In this document: positions 24,163 through 32,209 of the stretch, in pieces
How the letters are laid out: each line of letters starts with the position of its first letter
Position numbering within the stretch: the first letter of the stretch is position 1
Assembly: GCA_025058435.1 (NCBI GenBank)
Contig: JANXEM010000073.1
Location: 1 to 40,610, forward strand
Length of the DNA: 40,610 nucleotides
Source of the DNA: Candidatus Caldarchaeum sp.
Lineage (GTDB): Archaea > Thermoproteota > Nitrososphaeria_A > Caldarchaeales > Caldarchaeaceae
Direction of reading: 5' to 3'
Program-made: the position numbers and the translations under genes
Notes under the pieces: generated by a model
Seen by the model: the letters and a program-made list of their open reading frames with translations, nothing else
Databases searched by the model: none
What the model was told of the DNA's origin: nothing

Positions 24163-24777
24163 TTAAACGGTCCTCCACAGGTCGGGTAGAACTACTTCCG
24201 TGGTCCGTTTGAGGGCTTCGTAGGTGGCTCCGACGACCGACAGAGATGTTCTGGTTTCGCCGAAGCTCTTGGTCCAGCAATCCTGTATTCCTGCGAGTGC
24301 GAGGACGATTTTCTGCGATTCGCCGGCCACCAGCCCGAGGCCTCGCGGAGCTGGAAGCAACTGTATTCTGACGCTTCCGTATTTTCCTTCCGACTTGACC
24401 AGAACGCTGTGAGATTCTCCGCAGGCGCATTCCCAGCTGCCGCAGCCTCTTTTCACCGGAACAATCGACATTTTGGCGTTTCGAATCGCTTTTTCGATGG
24501 CCAGAACCACCTGCGAAGACTTGCCGGTGCCTATTCCGATGTATCCGTCCCGGTTGCCCACGACGACCAAAGCTTTGAAACGTGTTTTCTCGCCGGCGTC
24601 GGTCTGTCTTTGGACGAGTTTGACGTCGATGACCTCCTGTTCGAGGTTGGGAAGCAGCTTATCGACTATTTCCGGCTCCAAAATTTTGCCGTGCGTCTGG
24701 AATACTTGGTCTATCGAGTTGATTTTCCCTTCCAACACCATTCTACCGAGGTTTGTCCGCGGAACCCATTCACTCAT
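24163..24777 (-). CDS. rps5: 30S ribosomal protein S5
   Basis: This 204-residue uS5 has the double-stranded-RNA-binding-like N domain (VQRQTDAGEKTRFKALVVVG, GYIGIGTGKSSQVVLAI) and the C domain (LLPAPRGLGLVAG, GIQDCWTKSFG). ATG 24777 is favoured over GTG 24786 because a GGAGGTG lies just before the ATG and overlaps the GTG. It overlaps the L18 end by 8 nt. Confidence 0.95.
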   Translation of the reverse strand: MSEWVPRTNLGRMVLEGKINSIDQVFQTHGKILEPEIVDKLLPNLEQEVIDVKLVQRQTDAGEKTRFKALVVVGNRDGYIGIGTGKSSQVVLAIEKAIRNAKMSIVPVKRGCGSWECACGESHSVLVKSEGKYGSVRIQLLPAPRGLGLVAGESQKIVLALAGIQDCWTKSFGETRTSLSVVGATYEALKRTTEVVLPDLWRTV

Positions 24778-25348
24778 CTCCACCACCTCCGAGAATTTCG
24801 CCTTTGATTCGTTTCACCTCATCTTCGAGCTTAAGTAGATAATTCCTGTCTGAGGCCGTGAACTGCCAGCCAAACGGCGTCTGCGAAATTTTCCCGACAT
24901 ATTCGACGATGTGTTTACCATGTATCCTATCTTCATCGGGTAACATTTCTTCGTCGAACGGCACCTGTAAGCCGGCTTCGGCCGCTCCTTTGACGACCGC
25001 GTAAAGACGGGAGCCTTTCACCGACCGATACAACCCCAAATCAACGATCGCCTCTTCAATTCCGTTTTCGACGGCTTTCTTGCCGGCCAAAAGCCCTGTC
25101 AGGTATGCTGCGGGAACCGATTTGAAAGAGGCCTTCCACCCGTATTTTGAGAGGACATCCGACGAAACCGTCAACAGGGTCCGGTCTCCGCCGGCCTTCG
25201 ATTTTACCAGCTGGACGACAATCCTGCGGTTGCTGCGTCGGACGACGAGCCTTTCGATACCTGATTTGACCAAGCTCAGCCTTTTCCGGTAGTCCGTCAA
25301 CCCCTGCCGACGGCGACGCGGCTTCATCCGAACAAGAGGCCCCGCCAT
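24770..25348 (-). CDS. rpl18: 50S ribosomal protein L18
   Basis: This 192-residue uL18 of archaeal type has RRRRQGLTDYRKRLSLVKSG near the start, then RLVVRRSNRRIVVQLV and YLTGLLAGKKAVENG. It binds 5S rRNA. ATG 25348, with GGAGGG about 9 nt upstream, is preferred to GTG 25357, which would directly abut that ribosome-binding sequence. It follows the L19e stop almost immediately. Confidence 0.95.
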   Translation of the reverse strand: MAGPLVRMKPRRRRQGLTDYRKRLSLVKSGIERLVVRRSNRRIVVQLVKSKAGGDRTLLTVSSDVLSKYGWKASFKSVPAAYLTGLLAGKKAVENGIEEAIVDLGLYRSVKGSRLYAVVKGAAEAGLQVPFDEEMLPDEDRIHGKHIVEYVGKISQTPFGWQFTASDRNYLLKLEDEVKRIKGEILGGGGDE

Positions 25349-25349
25349 C

Positions 25350-25787
25350 TCAAACACCCTCCTTGAGCAACCCCTTGTTCTTGATGAATTCTTTCAGCGA
25401 CGCCACCGACTTGAAGTTGCCGGCCTTCACGTAGCTGTAGAGCGTCCTGTAATCGGCCGGTTCTATAACTCCTCTGTCCCGCAGCTTTTGCAGATATTTT
25501 CTTTGGGACCTTACCCGTAGTATCCAAGCTGTCTTTCTCGGAATGATGGAATGTTTGGCTCCTTCGCGGCTTCCTTCGCCGCGTTTTCTTTTTGGTTCGA
25601 ACCGGGCCCTGCTCACGCCTTTGGCTGGTGTTTTGTAGATGGCACCGTCGGCAATTAGCTTTCTGATTTCGGCCCGGGTGATGGCTGATTCGATGTCTTC
25701 AATCCTTTCGGGGTCGAACTTAATCCTCGTAGTCCCGCATTTGAGAAGGTCTGCCGCCATCCTTCTCTGCATTTCCAGCGTCATCAT
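25350..25787 (-). CDS. rpl19e: 50S ribosomal protein L19e
   Basis: This 145-residue protein of archaeal/eukaryotic type has LEMQRRMAADLLKCGTTRIKFDP at its start (first 20 are diagnostic), SRARFEPKRKRGEG in the middle and the helical RSQRKYLQKLRDRGVIEP. It overlaps L32e by 4 nt (ATGA). Confidence 0.95.
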   Translation of the reverse strand: MMTLEMQRRMAADLLKCGTTRIKFDPERIEDIESAITRAEIRKLIADGAIYKTPAKGVSRARFEPKRKRGEGSREGAKHSIIPRKTAWILRVRSQRKYLQKLRDRGVIEPADYRTLYSYVKAGNFKSVASLKEFIKNKGLLKEGV

Positions 25788-26164
25788 CCACCACCTGCTT
25801 TGGCGGGCGGGTTAAGCACTTTAAGGCCTTTGGCCCGAGCTGCTTCGTAAACCTCCAACTTCTTCTTTAGCCCGAGACGGCTCGAAATTCTGACGGCGTC
25901 TTTTTCGGGTTTGAGAACTTCAAGCTCCGCCACCGACGACACCAAAACGTCCCTGTATCCAGACGGATGAAGTCCACGGTACTTTGATGGGCTGCCGTAG
26001 CCGATTTTGGCGAGAGGCGGTGAGCCGCTTTTTTGAAGCCGCATCCGGCTGTCCTTCCCCCGGGGCCGCCTGTATCCGGTTCTCAGCCTCACGTACCGCC
26101 AGCTTTCCTGCCGCACGAATTCAGGAGTTTGCCGTCTTTTACGTAGGATTTTACGCGGTAACAA
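25784..26164 (-). CDS. rpl32e: 50S ribosomal protein L32e
   Basis: This 126-residue protein has FVRQESWRYVRL, YRRPRGKDSRMRLQKSG and RGLHPSGYRDVLV, diagnostic for L32e. The open frame extends to 26311 inside L6. TTG 26164 gives the normal length and has a perfect GGTGA ribosome-binding match about 8 nt upstream, which itself contains the L6 stop. The usual W after the RL-motif is shifted, but the protein looks complete. Confidence 0.9.
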   Translation of the reverse strand: MLPRKILRKRRQTPEFVRQESWRYVRLRTGYRRPRGKDSRMRLQKSGSPPLAKIGYGSPSKYRGLHPSGYRDVLVSSVAELEVLKPEKDAVRISSRLGLKKKLEVYEAARAKGLKVLNPPAKAGGG

Positions 26165-26171
26165 ACAGCCG

Positions 26172-26711
26172 TCACCCCACAGCTTTCTCCAAAACGTAGA
26201 TGCCATCGAGGAATTTCCGCGGGTCTTTCCTCGTAATCTTGGTCGCGTTCTCGATGTTTGAAGCCGTCTGCCCAACGCTTTCCCGGTCGACGCCGCTGAT
26301 GATGATTTCATCGCCTTTTACCTGCACGCTAACATCTCCGACAATCTTTGCCTTCCTTACGTATCTTTCGCCGATGAAGTTGGTAATGTGAACTTCTCCG
26401 CCCGAAACTTTGACGGTAATCGGGAAATGTGACGAAACGACTTTCATCCGGTAAACGTATCCTTTCGAAACTCCTGTGAAAGCGTTTTTCGCGATGGAAA
26501 CCAGCGTTCCCAACAGGGCCTTTGCCTTCCGCGACCTGCCCGGGACGCGGAAAATTATCCTTCCGTTCTCTATCTTTATTTCGGCGGGGATGTGGCTGAC
26601 GTCTTTGACGACGCGGCCTTTCTTTCCCTCGAAAACAAGTGTTTTCCCATCAATTTTGACTGATGTGCCAGCTGGAATCGGGTAAGAATCTTCGACGTAT
26701 TTAGTAGACAT
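26172..26711 (-). CDS. rpl6: 50S ribosomal protein L6
   Basis: This 179-residue uL6 has two tandem alpha/beta repeats, with the YPIPAGTSVKIDGKTLVFEG start and ITVKVSGGEVHITNFIGER in the second domain. It ends RKFLDGIYVLEKAV. ATG 26711 has GGAGGT about 10 nt upstream, whereas the longer open frame would begin within S8. It overlaps the S8 stop by 11 nt. Confidence 0.95.
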   Translation of the reverse strand: MSTKYVEDSYPIPAGTSVKIDGKTLVFEGKKGRVVKDVSHIPAEIKIENGRIIFRVPGRSRKAKALLGTLVSIAKNAFTGVSKGYVYRMKVVSSHFPITVKVSGGEVHITNFIGERYVRKAKIVGDVSVQVKGDEIIISGVDRESVGQTASNIENATKITRKDPRKFLDGIYVLEKAVG

Positions 26712-27084
26712 AGCCCAGCAACCTCCCCCCGGTCTTCTGCGTTTTCGCTTCTTCGTGCGACATAACGCCCTTCGGCGTGGTAACGACGAGAAGGCCGATG
26801 TTTCTTCCCGGAAGATATCTTTGTTCAAAAAATTCGTACTGAGTTGACTTGACGGCGATCCGCGGCCTTATCGGCGCTGACCTGTTTATTCTGCCGAGAA
26901 GCTGTATCTTGAATATGCCGCCTCTTCCGTTGTCGATGAATTCGAAGGCGCCGATGTATCCGTTCCGCTGCAGAACCTTCAACACTTCGCCGACGAGCTT
27001 CGATGCTTTGACGAAGCAGTCGCGGTTTCTCACGACTTCGTTGTTTTGCAAAGTTGTGAAAAGAGATGATACCAAATCCGTCAT
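26701..27084 (-). CDS. rps8: 30S ribosomal protein S8
   Basis: This 127-residue uS8 has LFTTLQNNEVVRNRDC at the N-terminus and YLPGRNIGLLVVTTPKGVMS in the C-terminal RNA-binding part. An AGGAGG-type site lies directly upstream of ATG 27084. It lies 11 nt after the S14 stop. Confidence 0.95.
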   Translation of the reverse strand: MTDLVSSLFTTLQNNEVVRNRDCFVKASKLVGEVLKVLQRNGYIGAFEFIDNGRGGIFKIQLLGRINRSAPIRPRIAVKSTQYEFFEQRYLPGRNIGLLVVTTPKGVMSHEEAKTQKTGGRLLGYVY

Positions 27085-27095
27085 CCTCCTATCAC

Positions 27096-27257
27096 CTAAT
27101 CATACACCTGAAAACCGAGCTTGGGCCCGATTTCGTTGATGCACCTCCTACATATGTAGAGCCCATATTTCCTTATGACGCCGACGCTCGTTCCACAGCG
27201 GCGGCAGACGTGAACTCCTTTACCGAACTTCCTCTGCTTCGGCGGCTTGAGCTTCAT
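27096..27257 (-). CDS. rps14: 30S ribosomal protein S14 (zinc type)
   Basis: This 53-residue protein has zinc ligands C18, C21, C36 and C39 (HVCRRCGTS, YICRRCINE) and the typical end IGPKLGFQVYD. It is the short zinc-binding form of uS14. Its ATG overlaps the L5 stop (ATGA at 27257-27254), so it is translationally coupled to L5. Confidence 0.95.
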   Translation of the reverse strand: MKLKPPKQRKFGKGVHVCRRCGTSVGVIRKYGLYICRRCINEIGPKLGFQVYD

Positions 27258-27778
27258 TCCTCCACCACCTCAACCCCCAAACTTTTCAAAAACTCCACGG
27301 TTTCGTTACTTGAAACCCGCTGTCTTTTCCCCACCTTCGAAGGCCTGTAGGCCCTTTTCCAAACTCTGTAGCCGGGCTTGGAAAGATGAACCGTCACGTC
27401 CATTCCGACTATTCCCAGCTCTGGGTTGTATCGTGTTCCCGGTATGTCGAGATGTTCTTTGATGCCGAAGGAGAAGTTTCCGTCTTTGTCTATCGACGAA
27501 AACTTGATGCGGTTGTTGACGGCGGCGAGGGCTTTGCGTAGAAAGTCGACGGCGGCCTGTTTTCGGAGGGTTGCGCGGATGGCTATCGGTTCTCCCCTGT
27601 GTATGCCGAACCCTCGGATGGTTTTCTTGGCTTTCCTCACCTCGGGTTTTTGACCGATAAGCGATTCGATGATTTTCGTGGCTTTCTCCAGCTTGGCCCC
27701 ACCCTCTCCCACGGAGCAGTTTACGACGACTTTTTCTATCCGGGGCTTGACGAGCTGTTCTAAGGCAGCGTTATCCAT
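27254..27778 (-). CDS. rpl5: 50S ribosomal protein L5
   Basis: This 174-residue uL5 binds 5S rRNA and P-site tRNA. The start has IEKVVVNCSVGEGGAKLEKA, followed by LIGQKPEVRKAKKTIRGFG and the late IVGMDVTVHLSKPGYRV. It overlaps S4e by 19 nt and S14 by 4 nt. Confidence 0.96.
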   Translation of the reverse strand: MDNAALEQLVKPRIEKVVVNCSVGEGGAKLEKATKIIESLIGQKPEVRKAKKTIRGFGIHRGEPIAIRATLRKQAAVDFLRKALAAVNNRIKFSSIDKDGNFSFGIKEHLDIPGTRYNPELGIVGMDVTVHLSKPGYRVWKRAYRPSKVGKRQRVSSNETVEFLKSLGVEVVEE

Positions 27779-28476
27779 GGTTTTTCACCTCCGACCGGCA
27801 TGATGTTTCGGAGAAGCGTGGTGATCGTACCTTGAATGGTTTCGATGGTCGCCGTCGGCTTGTCGGGGAAGACCACCTCCCTCCTGATTTTGACGATTCT
27901 GCCGTGAAGGCCCGCTCTTGCGCCGCTATGGACATATCCATATACGTTAGCTTCGATTGGAACCGCTTCGATTATCTCCTGTTCCGGCAGCCCGAGTTTT
28001 ACGCCGTCGAGAATCTTGAAGCCGAGGCCTCGTTCAAGGCTTTCACCCCGAAAGACAAGTGTACGGCCGTCGTGAAAACCGACCATCAACCCCCCGCCTT
28101 TAACGTGATTCTTCCTCAAGACCTGAACAACTTTAAAACCAGACTCCTCAGCGGTGACTTTGAACAGGAAAAGTCCTTTGCCGGGCTTGACTAAAACTCT
28201 GAAATGTTCGCCCGTGGCTTCCACAGACAATACGTCCATCAAACCGATGGGGAAACGAGGGTCTTTGACGGGCCTGCCGTCGACGAGAAACTTTCCGGCC
28301 TTGATGAGTTTCCGGGCGGTTTTTCCGTCATCAACGTAGTTCAGAATGTCTCTGACTGCTATCAAAAGAGGGATGGACCGTTTTTTGGGATGCGGTCCGG
28401 GAGCAGGGCTGACTGTGAACACGGTTGCTTTCTTCGGGAAATGACGGGGTGCGGCAAGGGATTTGAGATGGGTCAC
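27760..28476 (-). CDS. rps4e: 30S ribosomal protein S4e
   Basis: This 238-residue protein has HLKSLAAPRHFP at the N-terminus, an S4 RNA-binding domain (KLIKAGKFLVDGRPVKDPRFP) and a C-terminal KOW region. It starts at GTG 28476, overlapping the L24 stop as GTGA. The usual W after PRHFP is replaced here (PRHFPKKATVF), a minor variation. Confidence 0.95.
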   Translation of the reverse strand: MTHLKSLAAPRHFPKKATVFTVSPAPGPHPKKRSIPLLIAVRDILNYVDDGKTARKLIKAGKFLVDGRPVKDPRFPIGLMDVLSVEATGEHFRVLVKPGKGLFLFKVTAEESGFKVVQVLRKNHVKGGGLMVGFHDGRTLVFRGESLERGLGFKILDGVKLGLPEQEIIEAVPIEANVYGYVHSGARAGLHGRIVKIRREVVFPDKPTATIETIQGTITTLLRNIMPVGGEKPWITLP

Positions 28477-28829
28477 GTCTGCTTCGCCTCCAATTTCTGC
28501 TTACGCAGCTTGTCGTCGAGGTTTAGCTGCGTAATCATTAGGTTAGGTGCTCTAACCGGCACGTCGACTGTAGAGCCGTCGGTCTTTTTACGGGAAACAT
28601 TTTCCATGTAAACCATCATTTTTTTGACGTCGACACGCTTGACCTTCCCTTCAACGCCTTTGAAGCTGCCTTTCAATACTTTCACGGTGTCGCCGACCCG
28701 AAGCCTAACCGAACGTTTGCCGTATTTATTTCTCAACTCGGGGGAAAGATGAGCCGACAGAAATTTCCCGAGAATGTGGCGTGGTGCGTTGAAGCGTCTT
28801 AACCTCTGTTTCCTTGGTTTCGAGGACAT
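28473..28829 (-). CDS. rpl24: 50S ribosomal protein L24
   Basis: This 118-residue uL24 of archaeal type has a basic N-terminus (RKQRLRRFNAPRH), LSPELRNKYGKRSVRLRVGD and a KOW motif (GDTVKVLKGSFKGVEGKVKR). It sits between L14 and S4e, as in other archaea. Confidence 0.95.
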   Translation of the reverse strand: MSSKPRKQRLRRFNAPRHILGKFLSAHLSPELRNKYGKRSVRLRVGDTVKVLKGSFKGVEGKVKRVDVKKMMVYMENVSRKKTDGSTVDVPVRAPNLMITQLNLDDKLRKQKLEAKQT

Positions 28830-28839
28830 GTCATTTCCC

Positions 28840-29274
28840 TCATACGATTATGCTGGCGGCGTTGGCTATTCGGGGCCATCTTTCAGCCGCTTCCTTTGCG
28901 ACCGGGCCTTTGATTTCCGTCCCCTTCAAGTCTCCTTCAGGCGTTACGAGGACTGCGGCGGTTTCTTCGAAAGATATCCACGTTCCGTCTCCTCTCCGGT
29001 AGGGTTTTTTCTGCCTGATGAGGACGGCGTGCATCGGCTTTTTCCGCAGGTCAGCCGAACCTTTCTTTACGGTGACGCTCATCATGTCGCCCACAGCGGC
29101 AGCCGGCACCTTCCGCAGCCTCGCCGTGATGCCGTGAACTTGGACAATCTTCAACACCTGAGCGCCGGAGTTATCTGCGCATGTCACGAGCGAACCGAGA
29201 ACAACCGTCCTCGGAAGGTTAGGCCTTCTTTCGAGAACGCCGACAGCCGCAACCGCTCTCGAACGCTTCGCCAT
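28840..29274 (-). CDS. rpl14: 50S ribosomal protein L14
   Basis: This 144-residue uL14 has the signature VTCADNSGAQVLKIVQVHG and the later GDMMSVTVKKGSADLRKK. ATG 29274 (MAKRSRAVAAVG) gives the usual archaeal length; an upstream in-frame codon at 29301 lies inside S17 and is not favoured. It lies 4 nt after the S17 stop. Confidence 0.95.
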   Translation of the reverse strand: MAKRSRAVAAVGVLERRPNLPRTVVLGSLVTCADNSGAQVLKIVQVHGITARLRKVPAAAVGDMMSVTVKKGSADLRKKPMHAVLIRQKKPYRRGDGTWISFEETAAVLVTPEGDLKGTEIKGPVAKEAAERWPRIANAASIIV

Positions 29275-29278
29275 GTCT

Positions 29279-29608
29279 TCACCCCACCTTCTCCAAAACA
29301 ACGAAGCTGACGGTCTTGCTCAAAGGCCTGCATTCACCCACCCGAACTCTGTCACCCACCTCAACGTCTATGCATGGAGGAAGATGCGCCGAAAGACGAG
29401 ACCTTCTCCGAAGATACCTTTTGAACTTCCGGACGTAGACGGTGTGTTCCCGCTCAATCACGACGCTTTTGTTCATCTTCTTTTTGTACACGACGCCTGT
29501 CAAAAGTATTCCACGGACGGATAGCTTTCCGTGAAAAGGGCAGTCGACGTCGTCGCAGGACGACGCCGGCGTCTTTACCGACAATCCTACGTTACGAACT
29601 TCGCTCAT
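29279..29608 (-). CDS. rps17: 30S ribosomal protein S17
   Basis: This 109-residue uS17 of archaeal form has an N-terminal extension with CDDVDCPFHGKLSVRG. The OB-fold core includes LTGVVYKKKMNKSVVIERE, and VGDRVRVGECRPLSKT follows near the C-terminus. It overlaps the Rpp29 gene by 4 nt (ATGA). Confidence 0.95.
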   Translation of the reverse strand: MSEVRNVGLSVKTPASSCDDVDCPFHGKLSVRGILLTGVVYKKKMNKSVVIEREHTVYVRKFKRYLRRRSRLSAHLPPCIDVEVGDRVRVGECRPLSKTVSFVVLEKVG

Positions 29609-29853
29609 TTCTTCACACCTTTCAACAACCTTTCGAAAGGCCTTCCGAAGAGACGAAAGCCCTCGATTTTAACCTCCTGACCGTTTCTGACCCAGAAAAC
29701 CGACTGCATCTTCGGAAACACCTTTTCACCACGTTCAGTCGATACGATGACGGTGTTTTTTGTTTCCCCTACCACCACTCCTTCAAACAGGCGGCCTCCG
29801 TAGGCCGCTCGAATGCGCCTCCCCAGCAGAAAAACAGAAGACATCTTGGTCAT
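29605..29853 (-). CDS. rnp1: RNase P protein component 1 (Rpp29/Pop4)
   Basis: This 82-residue Sm-like beta-barrel protein of archaeal RNase P has LLGRRIRAAYGGRLFEGVVV and ETKNTVIVSTERGEKVFPK. RNase P removes tRNA 5' leaders. It lies between L29 and S17 with ATGA overlaps on both sides. The SUI1/aIF1 gene that often accompanies it in archaea is missing here. Confidence 0.93.
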   Translation of the reverse strand: MTKMSSVFLLGRRIRAAYGGRLFEGVVVGETKNTVIVSTERGEKVFPKMQSVFWVRNGQEVKIEGFRLFGRPFERLLKGVKK

Positions 29854-30050
29854 TTCTTCTTCAACCTCTTCTCGGTCAAGACCGTGTAGGCTCTTGCGAT
29901 TGATTTGCGGAGCTCCCGCTTCCTCATCGGGTTCTGAACGGCACCACCTGTTCCGATCTCCGACACCGCCTTCCTCAGCTCGCTCTTCAATTCGTTGATT
30001 TTCTCCAGAAGCTCTTTTTCATCCATTTCCCTGAGTTCCTTTGCCTTCAA
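29850..30050 (-). CDS. rpl29: 50S ribosomal protein L29
   Basis: This 66-residue helical hairpin protein has MKAKELREMDEKELLEKINE and a TGGAVQNPMRKRELRKSIAR C-terminus, typical of uL29. TTG 30050 gives the family N-terminus, overlapping the S3 end by 32 nt. The later ATG 30026 would cut the conserved KAKELREM part, so it is less likely although its spacing is better. Confidence 0.92.
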   Translation of the reverse strand: MKAKELREMDEKELLEKINELKSELRKAVSEIGTGGAVQNPMRKRELRKSIARAYTVLTEKRLKKK

Positions 30051-30648
30051 CCTCCTTCACCTTTACCTTAATCTCCTCTGGCAGGGGTGCGTCCGGCGGG
30101 TAAATCAGAACCCTGACTCCGAAAAGCCCCGTTTTGAGCAGAACCGATGATTTTCCTTCGAGGACGTAGTTGGTCGCAAGCTCCCCCGACTTGGGGATGA
30201 ACCCTTCGCTAAATTTTTCCGTTCTCGCCCGGGCAGAGGTTAGCTTTCCGCTGACGTGAACCTCAACACCTTTCGCACCCGCCTCCATGATTCGCCGGAC
30301 GGCCCAAAACCCAACCCTCCTATAACGCATCCCACGCGCAAGGTCTTGAGCAATCCTTTCAGCCATCACGTAGGGATTCAGCTCCGGAACTTCGACCTCG
30401 ACGACCGTAACAACCGGGTTCTCGACCCCAAACTTCTTCTCCAAATCCTCCGTTATTTCCTTAATCATCTTCCCTTTAGGCCCTATCACCCTGCTGGGCC
30501 TCATCGCGTAGATGGTCACTCTGGTTCCGAGTGGAGTGAAGCTGATGTTCACTCCGCCGAAAAGAGCGTTTTTCAGTTTTTCCCGCAGGTATTCTTCGAT
30601 GTCTGATTTTTTAATGCGTGAAAGCAGGATTTGTTTTACGAGCGTCAT
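30019..30648 (-). CDS. rps3: 30S ribosomal protein S3
   Basis: This 209-residue uS3 has an N-terminal KH domain with MRPSRVIGPKGKMIKEITED, followed by the C-terminal domain (ARGMRYRRVGFWAVRRIMEAG, GVRVLIYPPDAPLP). It forms part of the mRNA entry site. It overlaps the L22 stop as ATGA and has a basic/acidic tail. Confidence 0.96.
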   Translation of the reverse strand: MTLVKQILLSRIKKSDIEEYLREKLKNALFGGVNISFTPLGTRVTIYAMRPSRVIGPKGKMIKEITEDLEKKFGVENPVVTVVEVEVPELNPYVMAERIAQDLARGMRYRRVGFWAVRRIMEAGAKGVEVHVSGKLTSARARTEKFSEGFIPKSGELATNYVLEGKSSVLLKTGLFGVRVLIYPPDAPLPEEIKVKVKEVEGKGTQGNG

Positions 30649-31103
30649 GAGCTGCTCACCGCCGCCACTTCTATATGCACATACGTTTTGTTGTAGGGGC
30701 TGGAGCGGCCGAAGGCCCTTTCTATGTATTTTGGCGAAACACGGCCTTTATGCGAAACCGCGTGAACGATTTTCGTCTTCTCCGGGTCAAGGCCTTTAAA
30801 CTCTGCGTTCGCTTCAAGGCTTTCCAGAAGTTTGAGCACATGCCTCGAAGCTTTGACCGGGAAACCTCCCGGCCCCTTTATTCCCGCATGATGAGCCCGT
30901 TTCTTACTGTAACGGCCGAACCGAATCATCCGCCGTTTGTTGATTACGTCCTCGAGGAGCTTTTTGGCCTCCGGAATGGTCAACCCCTTTATCGCTTCAC
31001 AGACCTCCCTCGCCCACTTCGGCGACACATCAACCTCGCGGAGGCTCGCCCTTACCTCCGACTCCTTCTTTCCGACGACCGTCGAATAACCCCATTTCGG
31101 CAT
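30645..31103 (-). CDS. rpl22: 50S ribosomal protein L22
   Basis: This 152-residue uL22 of archaeal form has WAREVCEAIKGLTIPEAKKLL, HHAGIKGPGGFPVKAS and RAFGRSSPYNKTYVHIEV. It is the first gene of the leftward ribosomal run. An AATTAAACC box about 25 bp upstream of the ATG suggests a leaderless promoter. The genes that normally precede it (L3, L4, L23, L2, S19) are absent. Confidence 0.95.
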   Translation of the reverse strand: MPKWGYSTVVGKKESEVRASLREVDVSPKWAREVCEAIKGLTIPEAKKLLEDVINKRRMIRFGRYSKKRAHHAGIKGPGGFPVKASRHVLKLLESLEANAEFKGLDPEKTKIVHAVSHKGRVSPKYIERAFGRSSPYNKTYVHIEVAAVSSS

Positions 31104-31191
31104 TTTTTTGTCTAAATGGTTTAATTTCTTTCGTCAAGTATTAAATGTATCTCGCTCAAGGCTTAACAACTGGAAAAGGGATCGTACAGAC

Positions 31192-32184
31192 GTGGAGATA
31201 AGGAGGGCCATTCAGCTTACGGGAGGCAGCTCTTACGCGGTGACTCTTCCCAAAGAATGGGTTGAGCGGATGGGGCTCCGCAAACGCTCGACCGTTTTGC
31301 TCAAGCCCACCGAAGACGGGGGCATCGTCATCTACCCCGAAAAAGTTGTCGAAAAACAGCTGTCAGAAGTAGAGATATCCTTAACCCCGGACGTAAACCA
31401 GCTCATAGTAGGAGCCTACCTGTATGGATACAGCCTGATAAAAATCGTGTCCAAAACACCCATCTCCGACACTCAGTTCTCTGAAATAAGAAAAAGCGTC
31501 CGCGGTCTGGCCGGAGCGGAAATAGTGGATGAAACATCGGAAAAAATCGAGATCCAAGTCGTTATCGACAGAGAGGTTGTGGCGCCGGAAAAACTGCTGC
31601 GGCGACAGCATAACCTCGTTCTCGGCATGACTGAAAACGCCGTAGAAGCGGTTGTCAAAAGAAACGCATCCCTCGCCCGAATCGTCGTTCAAAGGGACGA
31701 AGAAGTGGACAGACTTTATTTCACTCTTGTGAGAATTCTTCGTTCAGCGGTCTTAGACCCGGCTCTGGCTAAGAAAATGGATGTATCGCCGTTGACTTTA
31801 CTCGATTTTAGGGTAGCAGCCAAATTCATCGAGGACGCAGGTGACCAAGCGGCTGAAATCGGCAAAGAAACCCTTCGAAACATCAAGTTTGCCGGCGAAG
31901 ATTTTTTGGGCGAGTTTAAAAACCTCGCAAACGTGGTTGTGTCGATGGGCTCGGGCCCGCTCGAAGCCTTTTTCAGCCAAGACCTTGAAAAAATCAATCA
32001 AGTCACCGGTATGAGAAAAGAATTTTTACGGCGGAGCGAAGCCTTTCTGAAAAAAATATCTGGCAAAGAAAATTCCGCCTCATTATACAAACTCTATTTC
32101 CATCTCGCGAGAATCTGCGAAGACTTTGCCGACATCGCCGAACTAAGCCTCCCCTTTAAAACTGGCAACGTGCCGCAGATTTAA
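31192..32184 (+). CDS. PhoU-domain regulator with N-terminal AbrB-like domain
   Basis: This 330-residue protein has an N-terminal AbrB/SpoVT-like DNA-binding segment (IQLTGGSSYAVTLPKEWVERMG, about 5-27). A linker domain and two helical PhoU-type repeats follow, with ESVAEAR-like charged helices (NASLARIVVQRDEEVDRLY; KFIEDAGDQAAEIGKE). Such archaeal proteins are thought to regulate phosphate or ion transport. The frame is open to 31108, but GTG 31192 matches the family start and avoids the L22 promoter. It is divergent from L22. No phosphate transporter is adjacent. Confidence 0.83.
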   Translation: MEIRRAIQLTGGSSYAVTLPKEWVERMGLRKRSTVLLKPTEDGGIVIYPEKVVEKQLSEVEISLTPDVNQLIVGAYLYGYSLIKIVSKTPISDTQFSEIRKSVRGLAGAEIVDETSEKIEIQVVIDREVVAPEKLLRRQHNLVLGMTENAVEAVVKRNASLARIVVQRDEEVDRLYFTLVRILRSAVLDPALAKKMDVSPLTLLDFRVAAKFIEDAGDQAAEIGKETLRNIKFAGEDFLGEFKNLANVVVSMGSGPLEAFFSQDLEKINQVTGMRKEFLRRSEAFLKKISGKENSASLYKLYFHLARICEDFADIAELSLPFKTGNVPQI

Positions 32185-32209
32185 AACGTGCAAATACAGG
32201 CTATTTTTC

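Noticed and set aside
24163..24430. N-terminal extension of the L30 frame
   Set aside because: It overlaps S5 on the same strand, is arginine-rich shadow sequence, and L30 has a proper family start at 24160.
26206..26311. Longer N-terminus for L32e
   Set aside because: It lies inside L6, and TTG 26164 with a GGTGA site gives the normal L32e length.
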